The notes under the pieces are model-generated. The model searched no databases, had not been told where the DNA came from, and saw only the letters and a list, made by a program, of their open reading frames with translations. Made by a program: the position numbers and the translations under genes. This document shows positions 61,440 through 64,000 of a stretch of 64,000 bases of DNA, in pieces (position 1 is the first letter of the stretch; each line of letters begins with the position of its first letter). This stretch comes from Macrotis lagotis. Its lineage: Eukaryota; Chordata; Mammalia; Peramelemorphia; Peramelidae. The stretch spans positions 622,734,148-622,798,147 of the forward strand of contig NC_133666.1 of NCBI RefSeq assembly GCF_037893015.1, in the 5' to 3' direction.

Positions 61440-64000
61440 TATTCCTATGCTCACTAGTATTTTTTAAAAGGAATGGGTACTTTATTTGTCAAAAGCTTTT
61501 TCATCATTGATTAAGATAATAATATGATATCTCTTAGTTTTGTTATTGATATGGCTGTTTTTGCTGATTGTTTTCATAAAATTCAACTAACTGTGTACTC
61601 CTGCTATAAATTCTACCTAATCATAGTGTATTATGCTGGTGATAAATTACTGTAATCTCTTTGATAATATTTTAATTAAAATTTTTGCATCAATATTCAT
61701 TAGAGAAATTGGTCTAGAATTTTCTTTCTTAGTTTTGTTTCTTCCTGGCTTAGATATCAGCACTATATTTGTGTTATAAAAGGAATTCTTCTTTGTCTAT
61801 TTTTCAAAAACATTTATATAGTATTGGAATCAATTGTTCTTTAAATGTTTGGTAGAATTCACTAGTAAATGGATCTGACCATGATGATTTTTTCATAAGG
61901 AGTACATTGATGGCTTGTTCAGTTTTTTCCCTAAAATGGGGTTAAGTATTTTATTTCCATTTCTGTTGGGAATTTATAATTTTGAAAATATTCATCCATT
62001 TCATTTAGATTATCAGATTTACTAGTATAGAGTTGGGTAAAATAACTCTGAATCATTACTTTAATTGTCTCTTCATTGGGGGTGAAGTCACCCATTTCAT
62101 TCTTAAATTAGGTAATTTGGTTTTCTTTTTTAAATCAAATTAAGCAAATGTTAATGTGTGTTTTTCATAAAACCAACTCTTATTTGCTAGTTTTATTATG
62201 TTCAATGTTATTAATCTGTCTTTTGATTTTCAGAATTTCTAATTTGGTATTTAATTGGGAATTTTTAATTTGTTCCTTTTCTAGCTTTTTTGATTTCATT
62301 CCCACTTTATTGATCTCCTCTTTCTCTGTTTTTTCTATAAGGATTTAGAGATATAAAATTTTCCCTAAAGACTTTTTTTGGTTGCATTCCCTAAATTTTG
62401 GAATGTTGTCTCATTATTGTCATTCTCTTAGATGAAATTATGATTATTTCTTTCATTTGTTTTCTGATCTCCTAACTCTTTAGGATAGGTTATTCTATTC
62501 CCAATTAATTTTTCTTCTTCTTTCCATGTCCCTTTATTACATGTATTTTTTTATTGCTCAATAATATTAGAAAGATGCATTTACCATTTCTGCCTTTCTG
62601 CATTTTATTGTGAGGTTTTTACATCCTAATACATGGTCAATTTTTGTGTAGGTACAATGTACCATTATGAAAAAGGTACACTCTTTTCTATCTCTATTCA
62701 AGTTTCTTGGGAGGTCTATCATATCTAACTTTTCTACAAATTCCATTCATCTCTTTAACTTCCTTATTTTGTAGTTGAGTTTATCAAATTCTGAGATAGG
62801 GATGTTGAAGTTACTATTTTTTTCCTGTAACTCATTTGACTTCTCCTCTAAGAATATGGATGCTATACACTTGATGAATATAGATTTAATATTGATAATA
62901 CTTTATTATCTATGGTACCTGTTAGAAATACATAGTTTCTTTCCTTATCTCTTTTAATTAGGTCTAATTTGCTTTTTTTTGTCATAAATCATCAGGATTG
63001 CTGCCCCTGGTTTTTTTTTTTATGTCAGGTAAAGCAAAATATAATGTCCAGTCTTTTACCTTTACTGTGTGTGTATCTGTCTGCTTTAAGTATTTCTTAT
63101 AAAGTATATATTGTAGGACTTTGGTTTTTAATACTCTGCTATTTTTTCTGTTTTATGTGAGACTTCATTCTATTAACATTCACAATTATGACTACTAACT
63201 ATATTTTCCTCCTTCTTTTTCCCCTCATTTATGCTTTTCTCTCTCTTTTTACCCAATCCCTTTCTATTGGTATTGTGACCACCACTTCCCTTAATCTTTC
63301 CTCCCTTCTGTCCTTCCCCCTTTTTCCCTATCCCTTTACTACTTTTGCTCTCTCTTCTATCAACCCCTTCCACTCATATCTCTCCCCTTTCCTTGCTTAC
63401 TTCAATGTAGGTAAGATATATTTCTAAACCCATTTGGGAGTGTGTTATTCCCCCTTTACTGAGTAAATTTGTCTCAAAGAGACAAAGTTAGTTTTTCTAT
63501 CTCCTTTCCCATTTAGCCAATTTTTCTTTTAATGGTGCTATTTCCTTCATTGGATTTTTTCCCCATTTGTTCTATTCTATTTTTTTAATGATTTATTTCT
63601 TTAGTCAATATTTGTGCTTTTTTTCAAGTTGTTGATGCTTTATTTTTAATTTTCCTGCATAACTCTTATTTCTTTTCTCATTTTTTCTTCTACTACTTTT
63701 ACTTGATTTTTATAAGTCCTTTTTGAATTCTCCCAAGAAGACTTTTTAGATTTGAGTTCAAATTATATTCCACTTTGAGGTTTCACATATAGGCATTTTG
63801 CCATTATTGTCTTCTGAGATTGTATTTTGATTGTTCCTCTTGCTACTTTAGTAGCTTTCTGTGGTTATACCTCTTTTTAGTTTTTTGCTCATTTTTAAAA
63901 GTTCAGTTCTGCTCCTGAATCACAGGAGGTATAGTCTCAAGCCTCTTGCTCTGGAGGCCAGCAATCTAGTCATAATTTTTCCATACTGGGGCCTTAAGTG
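61440..64000 (-). mobile_element. L1, antisense, extending beyond the window
   Basis: Minus-strand reading from the right edge gives ORF1 coiled-coil text (near 63650), purine-rich inter-ORF spacer (63480-63200), ORF2 front part (near 62990-62750), then the RT-linker and RT start (61950-61450). Stops and indels are frequent. It ends before the RT core is complete. Confidence 0.7.

Noticed and set aside
1..64000. CRISPR array, operon, riboswitch or bacterial features
   Set aside because: Repeat content, introns and codon-poor composition are those of a vertebrate nuclear genome; no regular spacer array seen.

Overview
This looks like nuclear DNA from a marsupial, most likely an Australian one. 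The main clue is about sixteen copies of a tRNA-derived SINE (head 'gggcagctaggtggcacag', middle 'ctcagacacttaataatta', 3' end 'cttgcaaaaa') that I recognise from Australian marsupials (WSINE1-type). Many copies have intact 12-15 bp target-site duplications. Marsupial-type L1 debris, a BovB-like RTE fragment and old L2/MIR pieces are also present. The species call is inference from repeat content. Most of the window is non-genic, so most long open frames are shadows of transposons, retroviruses or microsatellites.

The one convincing cellular gene is on the minus strand, 39566 to about 32979. It is a butyrophilin/MOG/SKINT-type membrane protein reconstructed from seven phase-1 exons: signal peptide, one V-type Ig domain, two 114-nt transmembrane exons, a 129-nt third membrane exon, a 36-nt cytoplasmic exon and a probable short terminal exon. 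The predicted protein is about 292 residues. No IgC exon is visible in the 3 kb intron where butyrophilins and SKINTs carry one, so the layout is IgV plus three membrane segments.

Layout. 0.7-14 kb: nested and stacked L1s (a younger L1 inserted in an older one), five SINEs and an antisense RTE/BovB fragment. 14-17.3 kb: mostly unassigned, with an old repeat and a TC/TA microsatellite. 17.36-24.07 kb: a decayed provirus on the minus strand with paired ~479-bp LTRs, a proline-tRNA-like primer binding site and a polypurine tract, itself carrying a SINE and an LTR of a second family. 24-29 kb: unassigned, with old repeat scraps. 29-31.5 kb: L1 pieces. 32-40 kb: the Ig-family gene, its introns containing SINEs, L2 and L1 ends. 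40-43.4 kb: SINEs, a GA-rich satellite and an L1 end. 44.3-52.4 kb: a broken provirus whose pol and env halves now point at each other, suggesting an inversion. 52.7-53.2 kb: a second copy of the other LTR family, with part of its U3 inverted. 55.5-56.6 kb: degraded gammaretrovirus-like gag. 57.9-59.3 kb: an L1 end and an antisense LTR. 61.4-64 kb: an antisense L1 running off the window.

All retroviral and LINE reading frames seen are broken by stops, frameshifts or deletions. The only part that could act as a working unit is the Ig-family gene, which would encode a surface or membrane protein of the family that regulates T cells in other mammals.
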